Source: Anaerostipes sp.
GTDB lineage: Bacteria > Bacillota > Clostridia > Lachnospirales > Lachnospiraceae
NCBI GenBank assembly: GCA_028704435.1
Contig: JAQWFL010000005.1
Coordinates: forward strand, 50,187-114,186
Direction: 5' to 3'
DNA length: 64,000 bases
Position numbers and translations under genes: made by a program. A model generated the notes under the pieces. It ran no database searches. It was not told where the DNA came from and was given only the letters and a program-made list of their open reading frames with translations. Below, piece after piece: positions 31,768 to 39,867 of this stretch. Within the stretch, counting starts at the first letter, position 1. The number at the start of each line of letters is the position of its first letter.

Positions 31768-33036
31768 ATGAGCACAGTGTTATCAGGAGTAAATTGGTTT
31801 TTAGGGTTGGGAGGAACTGTTTTTGTTCCTATTATCATGTTTGTGTTATGTATGATTTTTGGAGGAGGATTTGCGAAAAGCATACGAAGTGCACTTTATA
31901 TGGGGATTGGTTTAACTGCATTAAATCTTGTAATTGACTTGTCTGTTACAGCGATGGCGCCAGTAACACAGGGGTTATCCAGCAGATTGAATACAGACTT
32001 TTCTGTAATTGATGTTGGATACGGAAATGTTAGTGCTGCTTGGGGATGGCCAGGAGTTTTAGGTGTTATTGTTGGAATTATCGTAATAAATATAATCTTC
32101 GTAGCATTAAAATGGACAAAGACCTTGTGGGTGGATGTATGGAATATCTGGCATGGAGAAGCAATTGCAGTTACTATGTGGGCATTATCAGGAAGTATGG
32201 TAATTGGAATCGGATCTGGAGTTTTATTGTTAGTTGTGAATATGCTTTTAGCGGATTATCATGCACCAAAATTTCAAGAATTTAATGGATTTGATAGAAT
32301 TTCTGTTGTGGCAACATCAGCAACATTTACGGCAACATTTGCCATGTTTGTAATGAAAATAATCGAGAAGATTCCAGGATTGAAGGATGTAGATGCAACA
32401 CCAGAACAAATCAAAGATAAATTTGGTATTTTCGGGGAAATGTCAGTGATTGGTGCCTTGTTGGGTGTGATTATGGGGATTATTTCAGGATCTACAGTTG
32501 CAGATACATTAAAACTTGCGATTACTTTGTCTACAGTTTTAGTTGTACTTCCAAAAATGTTATCAATTATCGCAGAAGGTATTATTCCAATTTCAACTAG
32601 TTTAACGAAGTTTATGAAGAAAAGATTTCCTGGGCGTGAATTAAATATTGCAGTTGATCCAGCTATCCTATTAGGAGATCCATCTGTTATGTCTACTGTT
32701 ATTTTAATGTACCCATTATCTATTTTAATAGCTGTTATACTACCAGGAAACAACTGGATTCCAGTAGCAAGCTTAGCAGTAATGCCATATTGGATTGGTG
32801 GTATGGTGCCATATACAAAAGGAAATATTGTACATACAATCATTGTTGCATGTCTATGGGTGATTCCTGCAACTTTAATCGCAGCTAACCTTGCACCAAT
32901 TACAACAGAAGCAGCAAGATTATCTGGATTATTTACAGAGCAGATTGCAAAGGGAGCTGTCCTTACAAACTGGGAAGAGGGCGGAAATGTTTTATTATGG
33001 ATACTTGCAAAACTAGGAATGGCATTTGGACTATAG
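31768..33036 (+). CDS. PTS IIC permease (galactitol type)
   Basis: A 422-aa membrane protein with about ten hydrophobic segments, of the EIIC-GAT family: 'VNWFLGLGGTVFVPIIMFVL' at the start, 'TQGLSSRLNTDFSVIDVGYG' and a 'GDPSVMSTVILMYP' segment near residue 310. It imports and phosphorylates a sugar or polyol with the IIA and IIB proteins encoded just upstream. GAT-family members also take pentitols and other hexitols, so galactitol is not assured; the later operon genes suggest a hexose or hexitol phosphate. Confidence 0.9.
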   Translation: MSTVLSGVNWFLGLGGTVFVPIIMFVLCMIFGGGFAKSIRSALYMGIGLTALNLVIDLSVTAMAPVTQGLSSRLNTDFSVIDVGYGNVSAAWGWPGVLGVIVGIIVINIIFVALKWTKTLWVDVWNIWHGEAIAVTMWALSGSMVIGIGSGVLLLVVNMLLADYHAPKFQEFNGFDRISVVATSATFTATFAMFVMKIIEKIPGLKDVDATPEQIKDKFGIFGEMSVIGALLGVIMGIISGSTVADTLKLAITLSTVLVVLPKMLSIIAEGIIPISTSLTKFMKKRFPGRELNIAVDPAILLGDPSVMSTVILMYPLSILIAVILPGNNWIPVASLAVMPYWIGGMVPYTKGNIVHTIIVACLWVIPATLIAANLAPITTEAARLSGLFTEQIAKGAVLTNWEEGGNVLLWILAKLGMAFGL

Positions 33037-33069
33037 GTTAGAATTGGTTCAAAGGAAAAGGAAAATATT

Positions 33070-34137
33070 ATGAAGAAAAAAGTATTACATTTTGGTGGTG
33101 GAGCATTAGGTAGAGGTCTTGTTGTACCCTATTTAAAGGAAGCAGGATATGATGTTGCCATTGCAGATATTGATGCAGCTTTAGTGGATGCACTAAATCA
33201 AGAAAAAGGATATGAATTATGCGTAACAGATGACCCTTCAAAGAGCCATAAGGTATCTATTGAAAAAGCAATTTTGTTTGAAGGAAGCAATGAAGAATTA
33301 AGAGAATGGATTTGTGAGGCAGAGATAATTACAACGTCTGTACGCAAGGAAAATCTTCACTTTGTTGCAGATTATATAAATGAGACTTTAGAATCAGGAG
33401 CAAAAAAAATTATTCTTTGTGCGGAAAATGTAGAAGGTTCTGGTGAGTTTTTTAAAGAATTATTGGAAAAGAATACAACAAAAAATTGGGATAATTTACA
33501 GATTCCAAACACAGTAGTTGATCGAATCTGTGCTTCAAAGTGGCCAGACAGTCTTACTGTACTCACAGAAGCATTTGGAGAATTCGGATATGACAAAACC
33601 GCATGTAAGACATCCATGAAGCCCATTCGTGCAGAAGAAAATCTAGAAAAAGCATTTATCAGAAAACGTCTATTAGTTAATACATTTTGTGATGCAAGCT
33701 GTTTTTTAGGAAAGGCAAAGGGAAAGAAGTATTTATCTGATGCGATGAAGGATGAAGAAATACAAAAAGAACTTAGTATTTATTTTCATGCGTTTGATCA
33801 GGTTTTATCAAAGAAATATGGTCTTACACAGGAAGAGATTAGTGATTGGAAGAAATTATATAAGAAAAGACTTTCCAACGAAGGAATTTTGCGAGATATC
33901 TCTACTGTTGCAAGAAATCTATGGGGAAAATTAGAACTTCAAGAAAGATTTATGTTTCCGTTAGTTGTGTTATTTGAAATGGGCGAGGATATTACTGAGG
34001 CATTAAACGGACTACTTCATATGATCTTTGCATGTGAAAAGGAAAAGAAAGAAGTGTGGTCAAAATTAGAAGAAATTTGGTGTGTGACTGAGACTGGAAC
34101 AAAGATTTATCATATGGCAGTAGAAGGTGCAAAATAG
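33070..34137 (+). CDS. Mannitol-1-phosphate 5-dehydrogenase-like polyol dehydrogenase
   Basis: A 355-aa polyol-specific long-chain dehydrogenase. N-terminal Rossmann motif 'LHFGGGALGRGLVVPYL', then 'CAENVEG' (119-ish), and the catalytic region around Lys199. The family motif K-x4-N-x2-H reads Lys199...Asn204...Cys207 here, so the usual His is Cys. This could mean a different proton path or substrate, or changed activity. It likely oxidises the polyol phosphate delivered by the upstream PTS to a ketose phosphate. AAAGGAAAAGGA precedes ATG 33070; it is 33 bases after the IIC gene. Confidence 0.82.
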   Translation: MKKKVLHFGGGALGRGLVVPYLKEAGYDVAIADIDAALVDALNQEKGYELCVTDDPSKSHKVSIEKAILFEGSNEELREWICEAEIITTSVRKENLHFVADYINETLESGAKKIILCAENVEGSGEFFKELLEKNTTKNWDNLQIPNTVVDRICASKWPDSLTVLTEAFGEFGYDKTACKTSMKPIRAEENLEKAFIRKRLLVNTFCDASCFLGKAKGKKYLSDAMKDEEIQKELSIYFHAFDQVLSKKYGLTQEEISDWKKLYKKRLSNEGILRDISTVARNLWGKLELQERFMFPLVVLFEMGEDITEALNGLLHMIFACEKEKKEVWSKLEEIWCVTETGTKIYHMAVEGAK

Positions 34138-34190
34138 AAAAAATAATAAATTTGAATGTTATATCAATATATCAAAGAAAGGGACTAGAA

Positions 34191-34967
34191 ATGAAATTTA
34201 ACACAGGATTGGCTGTTGATACAATAGAAAATCCATTAGGATTTACTTATGGAGAAGGTGTGGAAGGACCCACACCTGAGATTCGGAGACTAGATGACAT
34301 TCGAGGATCTTTGGAAAATCCAGAATGTGAAGGTCCAGATGAATTGTATTGTATTGCAATGGATGTAAAAGAGGAAAATGACAAAAAGGATTTGGAAGAA
34401 AGAAATCTTTTGTTTGGAGTTGTAACATATGCAGCGGGAAAAGTGGGAGATGGTCCAGTGCGTTCACAGGGACATATCCATGCAGTGAGTGATTCTTGCC
34501 AAAGTTCAACACCAGAAGTTTATGAGATTTGGGAAGGGGAAGCAATTATATATATGCAAGAGTCTGGAACTGACCATGCAGGAAACTGTTATGCGGTTCA
34601 TGCAAAGGCAGGAGAAGTTGTTATCGTTCCTCCATACTGGGTCCATGCAACTGTCAACGCCGATGTTAAAACCAATATGACATTTGGAGCATGGTGTATC
34701 AGAGATTATGGATTTGATTATGACGAAGTCAGAGCACACAAAGGAATTGCATTTTTCCCTAAATATAGGGACGAAAAAATAGTATGGGAAATGAATCAGA
34801 TGTATGAAAGTGCCACACTGATTGAAATGGAAGCAAGAGAATATAAGGAGTTTGCACTAGAACAGGGAAAGGCAATTTATACTCAGTATAAAGAGGACCA
34901 TGAAAAGTTTGATTTTGTGACGAATCCGGCAAAATATAAAGAAATATGGAAACAGTATAGACCATAA
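34191..34967 (+). CDS. Cupin-type glucose-6-phosphate isomerase
   Basis: A 258-aa protein. The core 'RSQGHIHAVSDSCQSSTPEV' with 'YEIWEGEAIIYM' and 'VPPYWVHATVNA' are the metal-binding motifs of cupin phosphoglucose isomerases (cPGI, best known from archaea). It should interconvert fructose 6-phosphate and glucose 6-phosphate, or a related sugar phosphate. The start is ATG 34191 after AAAGGGA; upstream in-frame ATG 34152 lacks a site. TGTTATATCAATATATC just upstream (34158-34174) resembles half of the GntR operator. A cell with a normal PGI would not need it for glycolysis, so a special substrate is plausible. Confidence 0.85.
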   Translation: MKFNTGLAVDTIENPLGFTYGEGVEGPTPEIRRLDDIRGSLENPECEGPDELYCIAMDVKEENDKKDLEERNLLFGVVTYAAGKVGDGPVRSQGHIHAVSDSCQSSTPEVYEIWEGEAIIYMQESGTDHAGNCYAVHAKAGEVVIVPPYWVHATVNADVKTNMTFGAWCIRDYGFDYDEVRAHKGIAFFPKYRDEKIVWEMNQMYESATLIEMEAREYKEFALEQGKAIYTQYKEDHEKFDFVTNPAKYKEIWKQYRP

Positions 34968-34982
34968 CAGAAGGAGAGTACA

Positions 34983-36713
34983 ATGGCAAAATATGATTTA
35001 AATCCTGAAATCAAGGTGGAGCAATATAAAAAAGCATTCGCAGGATATGAGGAAATTGGAAATGAATTAAAAGCACAAATTGGAACTGGAAAAAAGATAG
35101 TTGTAATTGAAAGTTATATTGGCGTGGATAATGGGGAAATCAAAGCAGGTCTTGTGAATGCACTGAATCCTGAATTGATTATTTTTGCAGATGATCTTGC
35201 TTTTGACGGAGATACTATAACAGAGATGGTGGAGAAAAATTTAACTGATGACAGGGTGTTCGGAATTATGTCCCACGCAGTTTTGGATGAATTTTATAAC
35301 CAGAAACAATTAGAAAAAGCAAGAGAGGACATAGAAAAAGCAAAGGGATTAGTTGTCATCTATGGAACTGGAGCATCTCTTGTCTGCGATGGAGATATTT
35401 TAATTTATGCGGATCTTGCAAGATGGGAATGTCAGCTTCGTTTTCGTAGAGGCGGTTCTAACTGGAAGATTTCTAACCCAGAGGAAGACTTATTAAAAAA
35501 GATAAAGCGAGGATATTTCTTTGAGTGGAGAATTTGTGACCGTATGAAGCAAAAACTGCACCAACAAATAGATTATTTACTAGATACCAATGCAAAACTT
35601 CAGCCTAAAATGGTATCTGGAAATGATTACAGACATGGTTTGTCTCTTGCAGTGACACAGCCATTTCGTATGGTGCCATACTTTGATTCCAGCGTATGGG
35701 GCGGACAATGGATGAAAGAAAAATTTGGATTGAATGCTGACGTGGATAACTACGGATGGGCATTTGACGGAGTTCCAGAGGAAAATAGTCTATATCTTCG
35801 CTACGGAGATGTTCGAATTGAAGTGCCTACATTGAATGTGGTTCATCAGTTCCCAAATGAATTACTTGGTAAAAAAGTACACAGCCGTTTTGGAAAAGAA
35901 TTTCCAATTCGATTTGACTATTTGGATACTATGGGTGGAGGCAATCTAAGCCTGCAGGTACATCCTTTAACAGAGTATATTCAGGATAAGTTTGGAATGC
36001 ATTATACTCAAGATGAAAGCTATTATATTATGGATGCAAAGGAAGATGCCACAGTCTATTTAGGAGTCAAAGAAGGAATTGCCTTAGATGACATGGTAAC
36101 AGATTTAAAGGAAGCACAAAAAGGAAATCAGCCATTTCCAGATAAAAAATATGTAAATTGCTTTCCAGCAAAAAAACATGATCATTTTTTAATTCCAGCA
36201 GGAACTGTTCACTGTGGAGGTTCTAATGTTGTAGTATTAGAAATCAGTGCCACACCTTATATTTTTACCTTTAAATTATGGGATTGGGGACGTGTAGGAT
36301 TGGATGGTAGACCAAGACCTGTTCATATTGAACATGGAAAGGAAAATATCCTTTTAGAAAGAAACCATACATTTGCCAAAGAAAATTTAATTAACAATGT
36401 TCAAACTGTAAAGAAAGAAAATGGACATACAGAGGAGAGAACAGGTCTTCATGAAATTGAATTTATTGAGACAAGACGACATTGGTTCTCAGATACCATT
36501 GAAATAGACACCAATGAAAGTGTGAATATGCTGGCATTGATTGAGGGAGAAGAAGTTGTCGTTGAGAGTATGGATGGAAGTTTTGATCCATTTGTAGTTC
36601 ATTATGGTGAGACATTTATTATTCCGGAACAATTAAAACACTATAAAGTAACTCCAGGTAAAGATGTAAAAGATAAAAACTGTGCAGTGATGCAGGCGTA
36701 TGTTAGAGTATAA
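34983..36713 (+). CDS. manA: Class I mannose-6-phosphate isomerase with N-terminal kinase-like domain
   Basis: 576 aa, about 200-250 more than ordinary ManA. Residues about 240-576 are the isomerase: Zn ligands Gln325 and His327 in 'LQVHP', Glu345 in 'QDESYY' and His410 in 'GTVHCGG', plus 'VVLEISATPYIFTFKLWDWG'. Residues 1-220 resemble a uridine-kinase-like P-loop fold but the Walker A region reads 'VIESYIGVDNGEIKAGL', lacking a GxxxxGKS/T motif. It may be a regulatory or sugar-phosphate-binding module. It isomerises mannose 6-phosphate to fructose 6-phosphate. Last gene of the sugar operon, 15 bases after the cupin isomerase. Confidence 0.88.
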   Translation: MAKYDLNPEIKVEQYKKAFAGYEEIGNELKAQIGTGKKIVVIESYIGVDNGEIKAGLVNALNPELIIFADDLAFDGDTITEMVEKNLTDDRVFGIMSHAVLDEFYNQKQLEKAREDIEKAKGLVVIYGTGASLVCDGDILIYADLARWECQLRFRRGGSNWKISNPEEDLLKKIKRGYFFEWRICDRMKQKLHQQIDYLLDTNAKLQPKMVSGNDYRHGLSLAVTQPFRMVPYFDSSVWGGQWMKEKFGLNADVDNYGWAFDGVPEENSLYLRYGDVRIEVPTLNVVHQFPNELLGKKVHSRFGKEFPIRFDYLDTMGGGNLSLQVHPLTEYIQDKFGMHYTQDESYYIMDAKEDATVYLGVKEGIALDDMVTDLKEAQKGNQPFPDKKYVNCFPAKKHDHFLIPAGTVHCGGSNVVVLEISATPYIFTFKLWDWGRVGLDGRPRPVHIEHGKENILLERNHTFAKENLINNVQTVKKENGHTEERTGLHEIEFIETRRHWFSDTIEIDTNESVNMLALIEGEEVVVESMDGSFDPFVVHYGETFIIPEQLKHYKVTPGKDVKDKNCAVMQAYVRV

Positions 36714-36726
36714 TCTTATAATTGCC

Positions 36727-36860
36727 TTGAATTTAAGTTTAAAATCTATTATGATTAATATTACAAAGATAAAAACACGTCCCGGTAGGTAGTCCGGGAG
36801 CAGCATATAGATATGTTGTCAGTAACCTGCATCCTTGGTTGTCCATTCTTTGTTCATTTA
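36727..36860 (+). promoter_or_regulatory. yjdF-motif riboswitch with its promoter
   Basis: Promoter TTGAAT (36727-36732), 17 bp, TATGAT (36750-36755). From about 36770 the leader folds into closely packed hairpins: TCCCGG...CCGGGA around GGTAGGTAGT (36780-36799), then GCAGCATAT/ATATGTTGT, then a CCTGCATCC stretch able to pair back to GGTAGG. It directly precedes a yjdF gene, where the yjdF riboswitch (binds azaaromatic compounds) is found in many Firmicutes. Assignment rests on that gene link and compact fold. Confidence 0.75.
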
Positions 36861-36884
36861 CAATAAATATAAGGAGGAATTGTA

Positions 36885-37307
36885 ATGAACAAAGTAACGT
36901 ATTGCAGGCTTATTGTGTTTTTTGAAGCACCGTTCTGGGTTGGAATGATAGAACGAGAATCCCAGGGAAAGTTATCTGTGGCTAAGATAACTTTTGGAGC
37001 TGAGCCTAAGGACTATGAAGTGTTGGAATGGCTCAAGGCAAATTATAACAATTTAAGGTTTAGCCCCACGACTTCATTAACAAAAAAGCGAAAAGAACAT
37101 AGGAATCCTAAGCGACTGCAAAGAGAAGCAAGAAAGCAGACAAGTCAAGAAGGAATTGGGACAAAGTCACAGCAAGCATTAAAATTACTTCAAGAACAAG
37201 GAAAGTTACAGCGTAAATCCAAAACTAAAATGCAACGAGAATTGGAGAAGAAACGACAGTTTCAATTACATCAAAAGAAACGAAAAGAGAAGCATAGAGG
37301 ACATTAG
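36885..37307 (+). CDS. yjdF: YjdF family protein (DUF2992)
   Basis: 140 aa. N-terminal 'LIVFFEAPFWVGMIERES' with 'AKITFGAEPKDYEVLEWLKA' is the DUF2992/YjdF signature; the C-terminal half is very basic (Lys/Arg/Gln-rich, ending 'KKRKEKHRGH'), which may bind nucleic acid. Its molecular function is not established, but yjdF genes are induced by heteroaromatic compounds through the riboswitch, hence a detoxification link. AAGGAGG at 36871-36877 gives ATG 36885. Monocistronic, with a terminator at its stop. Confidence 0.92.
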   Translation: MNKVTYCRLIVFFEAPFWVGMIERESQGKLSVAKITFGAEPKDYEVLEWLKANYNNLRFSPTTSLTKKRKEHRNPKRLQREARKQTSQEGIGTKSQQALKLLQEQGKLQRKSKTKMQRELEKKRQFQLHQKKRKEKHRGH

Positions 37308-37335
37308 GGAAAGCCACACCTAATGTTCTTTTTTT
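37299..37335 (+). terminator. Terminator of yjdF
   Basis: GGACATTAGG/CCTAATGTTC stem with a ten-base loop, then TTTTTTT. The stop codon lies in the left arm. Confidence 0.9.
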
Positions 37336-37351
37336 AGGGGCATAATTAGAG

Positions 37352-37404
37352 AACGAGGTCATATGACCGCGTTTTCTTGACAAATTAAGAATTTAGAGTA
37401 TAAT
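37352..37404 (+). promoter_or_regulatory. Promoter and operator of mqsR-like TA operon
   Basis: TTGACA (37377-37382), 16 bp, TATAAT (37399-37404). Just upstream, a 22-bp palindrome with one mismatch (37352-37373) is centred on a perfect GGTCATATGACC, ending three bases before the -35 box. It is a good candidate site for the HTH of the antitoxin. Confidence 0.75.
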
Positions 37405-37427
37405 ATAAAGTAGCTGGAGGTGACTGA

Positions 37428-37772
37428 GTGGATACGCAAGATAAAACATTAAATATTTTAGCTTTCCTTGAGAATGCAAAAAAACTAGTATCTGAGGGAA
37501 AATATGATTTTGTTCCCAGACGGAAAAATATGCAATCGTTATCTCGGTATGGATTAACTATTATTGATGCAAAGAATGAGATATTAGGGCTTGTTATAGG
37601 AGATTATTATAAAGGACCCAAACAAGACTTTGATAAAAAGAAACCGGGAGAGATTTGGGAATTTAAAAAGAAAATAAATGGAACCCAGTTCTATGTTAAA
37701 ATTAAAATAGTACATCAGAATGGAGAGGACATCCTTAAGTGTATTGGTTTTCATGAGGATGATTTTGCATAA
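37428..37772 (+). CDS. MqsR-like toxin
   Basis: 114 aa, RelE/MqsR-like: 'FLENAKKLVSEGKYDFVPRR' and 'LGLVIGDYYKGPKQDFDKKK', then 'GEIWEFKKKINGTQFYVKIK' and 'KCIGFHEDDFA' follow the MqsR order of helix, 'GL...DYYKGP', 'IWEF' and strand segments. MqsR toxins are mRNA interferases cutting at GCU. GTG 37428 with GGAGG seven bases upstream is the start. It lies 19 bases before a zinc-finger/HTH antitoxin, in the toxin-first order of mqsRA. Confidence 0.8.
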   Translation: MDTQDKTLNILAFLENAKKLVSEGKYDFVPRRKNMQSLSRYGLTIIDAKNEILGLVIGDYYKGPKQDFDKKKPGEIWEFKKKINGTQFYVKIKIVHQNGEDILKCIGFHEDDFA

Positions 37773-37791
37773 ATTTCAGGAGGTGATATGT

Positions 37792-38793
37792 ATGAAAAAA
37801 TATTGTGAAGAATGTGATAAAGAAGTTGAAACAAAAATAATTACAAAAAAAGAATCTTATGACGTTTGTGGAGAAACAATTGAAGTAAATGCACAAATTC
37901 TTGTATGTGCGGATTGTGGAGAAGAATTATTCTGTGAAGAACTAGATAATGAGACGCTGGTAAACGCATATAATGAGTACCGTAGAAAACATAAACTTTT
38001 ACTTCCAGAGGAAATCAAACAAATAAGAGAACAGTATGGATTAAGTCAAAGGGCTTTTGCAAAACTATTAAACTGGGGAGATAAAACAATTTGCAGGTAT
38101 GAAAATGGATCTATTCAAGATAAAGCTCATAATAGCCTTTTATTGTTTCTTCGTAAACCAAAGAATATGAGAATATATATTGCTGAAAATGAAATAATCT
38201 TAGATACAAAACAAAAAGCAAAACTTCTTGATACAATTGAAAAACTAGAACAAAACGTAGAGTATTGTGGAAAAAGAGAATTTCTAAATTCTCTTTTTCC
38301 ACAAATTCCATGCGAAAAAAATGGATTTAGAACATTTGATTATGATAAATTTTGTGCAATGGTTTTGTTTTTTGCACACAGAGGTGAAGAAATTCTCAAA
38401 ACAAAACTTATGAAACTGTTGAACTACTCAGATATGATATTTTATAAAGAAAATGGAATATCTATTTCTGGAGTAAGTTATGCTCATTTACCATATGGTC
38501 CAGTTCCTGAAAATTTTGATATGCTTATGGGAGCAATGACTGCAGATCATATTGTTAGTGTTCAGATAGCTTATGATAATGGATATGAAAAACATCAAGT
38601 AATTCCTGAGTGTGAAGTATCAAAAGACATTCTATCAGAGGAAGAATTAAATACTTTGGAATATATATATACTAAGTTTGAAAATTTTGGGTCTGCCGAT
38701 ATTTCTAATTATTCTCATAGAGAAAAAGGATATAGTTCAACGAAACAGGGAGAGGTAATATCTTATACCTATGCAAAAGATATTCAACTATAG
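37792..38793 (+). CDS. MqsA-type antitoxin fused to Panacea (DUF4065) domain
   Basis: 333 aa. Residues 1-50 are an MqsA-like zinc module with Cys5, Cys8, Cys39 and Cys42; 60-120 an XRE-type HTH ('IKQIREQYGLSQRAFAKLLN', 'TICRYENGSIQDKAHNSLL'); about 175-330 a Panacea/SocA-like domain ('FCAMVLFFAHRGEEILKTKL', 'AHLPYGPVPENFDMLM', 'FENFGSADISNYSHREKGY'). Panacea domains neutralise many unrelated toxins, so here one may have replaced or reinforced MqsA's own toxin binding. AGGAGG gives ATG 37792. The HTH half should repress the operon through the palindrome at 37352-37373. Confidence 0.85.
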   Translation: MKKYCEECDKEVETKIITKKESYDVCGETIEVNAQILVCADCGEELFCEELDNETLVNAYNEYRRKHKLLLPEEIKQIREQYGLSQRAFAKLLNWGDKTICRYENGSIQDKAHNSLLLFLRKPKNMRIYIAENEIILDTKQKAKLLDTIEKLEQNVEYCGKREFLNSLFPQIPCEKNGFRTFDYDKFCAMVLFFAHRGEEILKTKLMKLLNYSDMIFYKENGISISGVSYAHLPYGPVPENFDMLMGAMTADHIVSVQIAYDNGYEKHQVIPECEVSKDILSEEELNTLEYIYTKFENFGSADISNYSHREKGYSSTKQGEVISYTYAKDIQL

Positions 38794-38815
38794 TAGTCGA
38801 TGATTGAAAACAAAG

Positions 38816-38860
38816 CATCGCTTGAATCTAAGTACAATTAGATTCGGCGATTCTTTTTTG
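38816..38860 (+). terminator. Terminator after the TA operon
   Basis: GAATCTAA-GTACAA-TTAGATTC extended by ATCGC/GGCGAT, then TTCTTTTTT. Confidence 0.85.
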
Positions 38861-38880
38861 CTAGAAGAGAAGGGAATGGA

Positions 38881-39783
38881 ATGAAAAAACATAAAAATGA
38901 AAAACTAGGATATGTACTTGTGTTTTTAGCGGGACTTTTATGGGGAACTATTGGTGTCTTTATGAAGGAAATGTCACGTGGCGGTGCAAGTGCATTATAT
39001 ATTAGCTTTTTACGAGTGGCATTTGCATTTATAATAATGTTACTGTTCACATTCATAAAGGGTGGATGGACACTTATGATTTTTAATAAAAAGCAGCTTT
39101 TATTTAGCGCAATGCTTGGGATTGTGTGTCATGGTATTTATAATATTTTTTATAGCTATGCAGTAACATTAACTGGAGTTTCCGTCAGTGCAGTGTTGTT
39201 AAATGTGGCACCTGCAATTACAATGTTTACTTCTGTTTTGTTGTTTGGAGAACAACTGACAAGGGGAAAAATGATAGCGGTACTCATGAATATTATCGGC
39301 TGTACTTTAACAGCAACAGGAGGAACTTTCTCTCTTCAAGCTGTTTCTATCATAGGAATTGCTTGTGGTGTAGGGGCTGGAATCAGCTATGCTATGACTG
39401 CGATTTTAGGACGATTTGCTATGGAAGAATCGGATGTATTTGCAGTGAGTACATACAGTTATTTGTTTGCAGCATTGTTTCTAGTAATTCCATCCAAACC
39501 TTGGAACATACATCTTGAGACAGGAGTGCTTCGGATTGTAGTTATTGGTTTTCTTCTCGCACTGATTCCAACAGCAATGGCTTATGTGCTTTACTATAGG
39601 GGATTACGCCTAATTGAAGAAACGACAAAAGTTCCTGTGATTGCATCCTGTGAAACGATTGTGGCTGCTGTGTTAGGAGTTGTATTATATCAAGAAAGAT
39701 TAAATGCATTTAGTGTTGTGGGAATTTTGTTTGTACTTAGTTCCATTGCTTTGATGAATCGTAGAAAATTGCGTAGAACATAA
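38881..39783 (+). CDS. EamA/DMT-family transporter
   Basis: 300 aa, ten predicted helices in two EamA repeats: 'GYVLVFLAGLLWGTIGVFMK' opens the first, 'ISIIGIACGVGAGISYAMTA'-like residues near 150 the second. Probably exports an amino acid, nucleobase or other metabolite. It has its own ribosome site (AAGGGAATGGA) after the terminator of the previous operon. Intact, unlike the EamA copy at 23195. Confidence 0.88.
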   Translation: MKKHKNEKLGYVLVFLAGLLWGTIGVFMKEMSRGGASALYISFLRVAFAFIIMLLFTFIKGGWTLMIFNKKQLLFSAMLGIVCHGIYNIFYSYAVTLTGVSVSAVLLNVAPAITMFTSVLLFGEQLTRGKMIAVLMNIIGCTLTATGGTFSLQAVSIIGIACGVGAGISYAMTAILGRFAMEESDVFAVSTYSYLFAALFLVIPSKPWNIHLETGVLRIVVIGFLLALIPTAMAYVLYYRGLRLIEETTKVPVIASCETIVAAVLGVVLYQERLNAFSVVGILFVLSSIALMNRRKLRRT

Positions 39784-39791
39784 ATATATTA

Positions 39792-39846
39792 TTGACAGCT
39801 AGTGATTACTAGCCTATAATTAAATTATAAGCTAGTAACTATTAGC
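39792..39846 (+). promoter_or_regulatory. Promoter with paired TetR operators
   Basis: TTGACA (39792-39797), 17 bp, TATAAT (39815-39820): a consensus promoter. The spacer is filled by GCTAGTGATTACTAGC (39798-39813) and a second near-palindrome GCTAGTAACTATTAGC lies at 39831-39846. The TetR gene is the second gene of this operon. Confidence 0.88.
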
Positions 39847-39867
39847 CAAAAGAAAGAAGGGATATTA

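Noticed and set aside
32274..32843. 189-codon reverse-strand frame inside the PTS IIC gene
   Set aside because: A mirror of a membrane protein with biased composition; no start signal.
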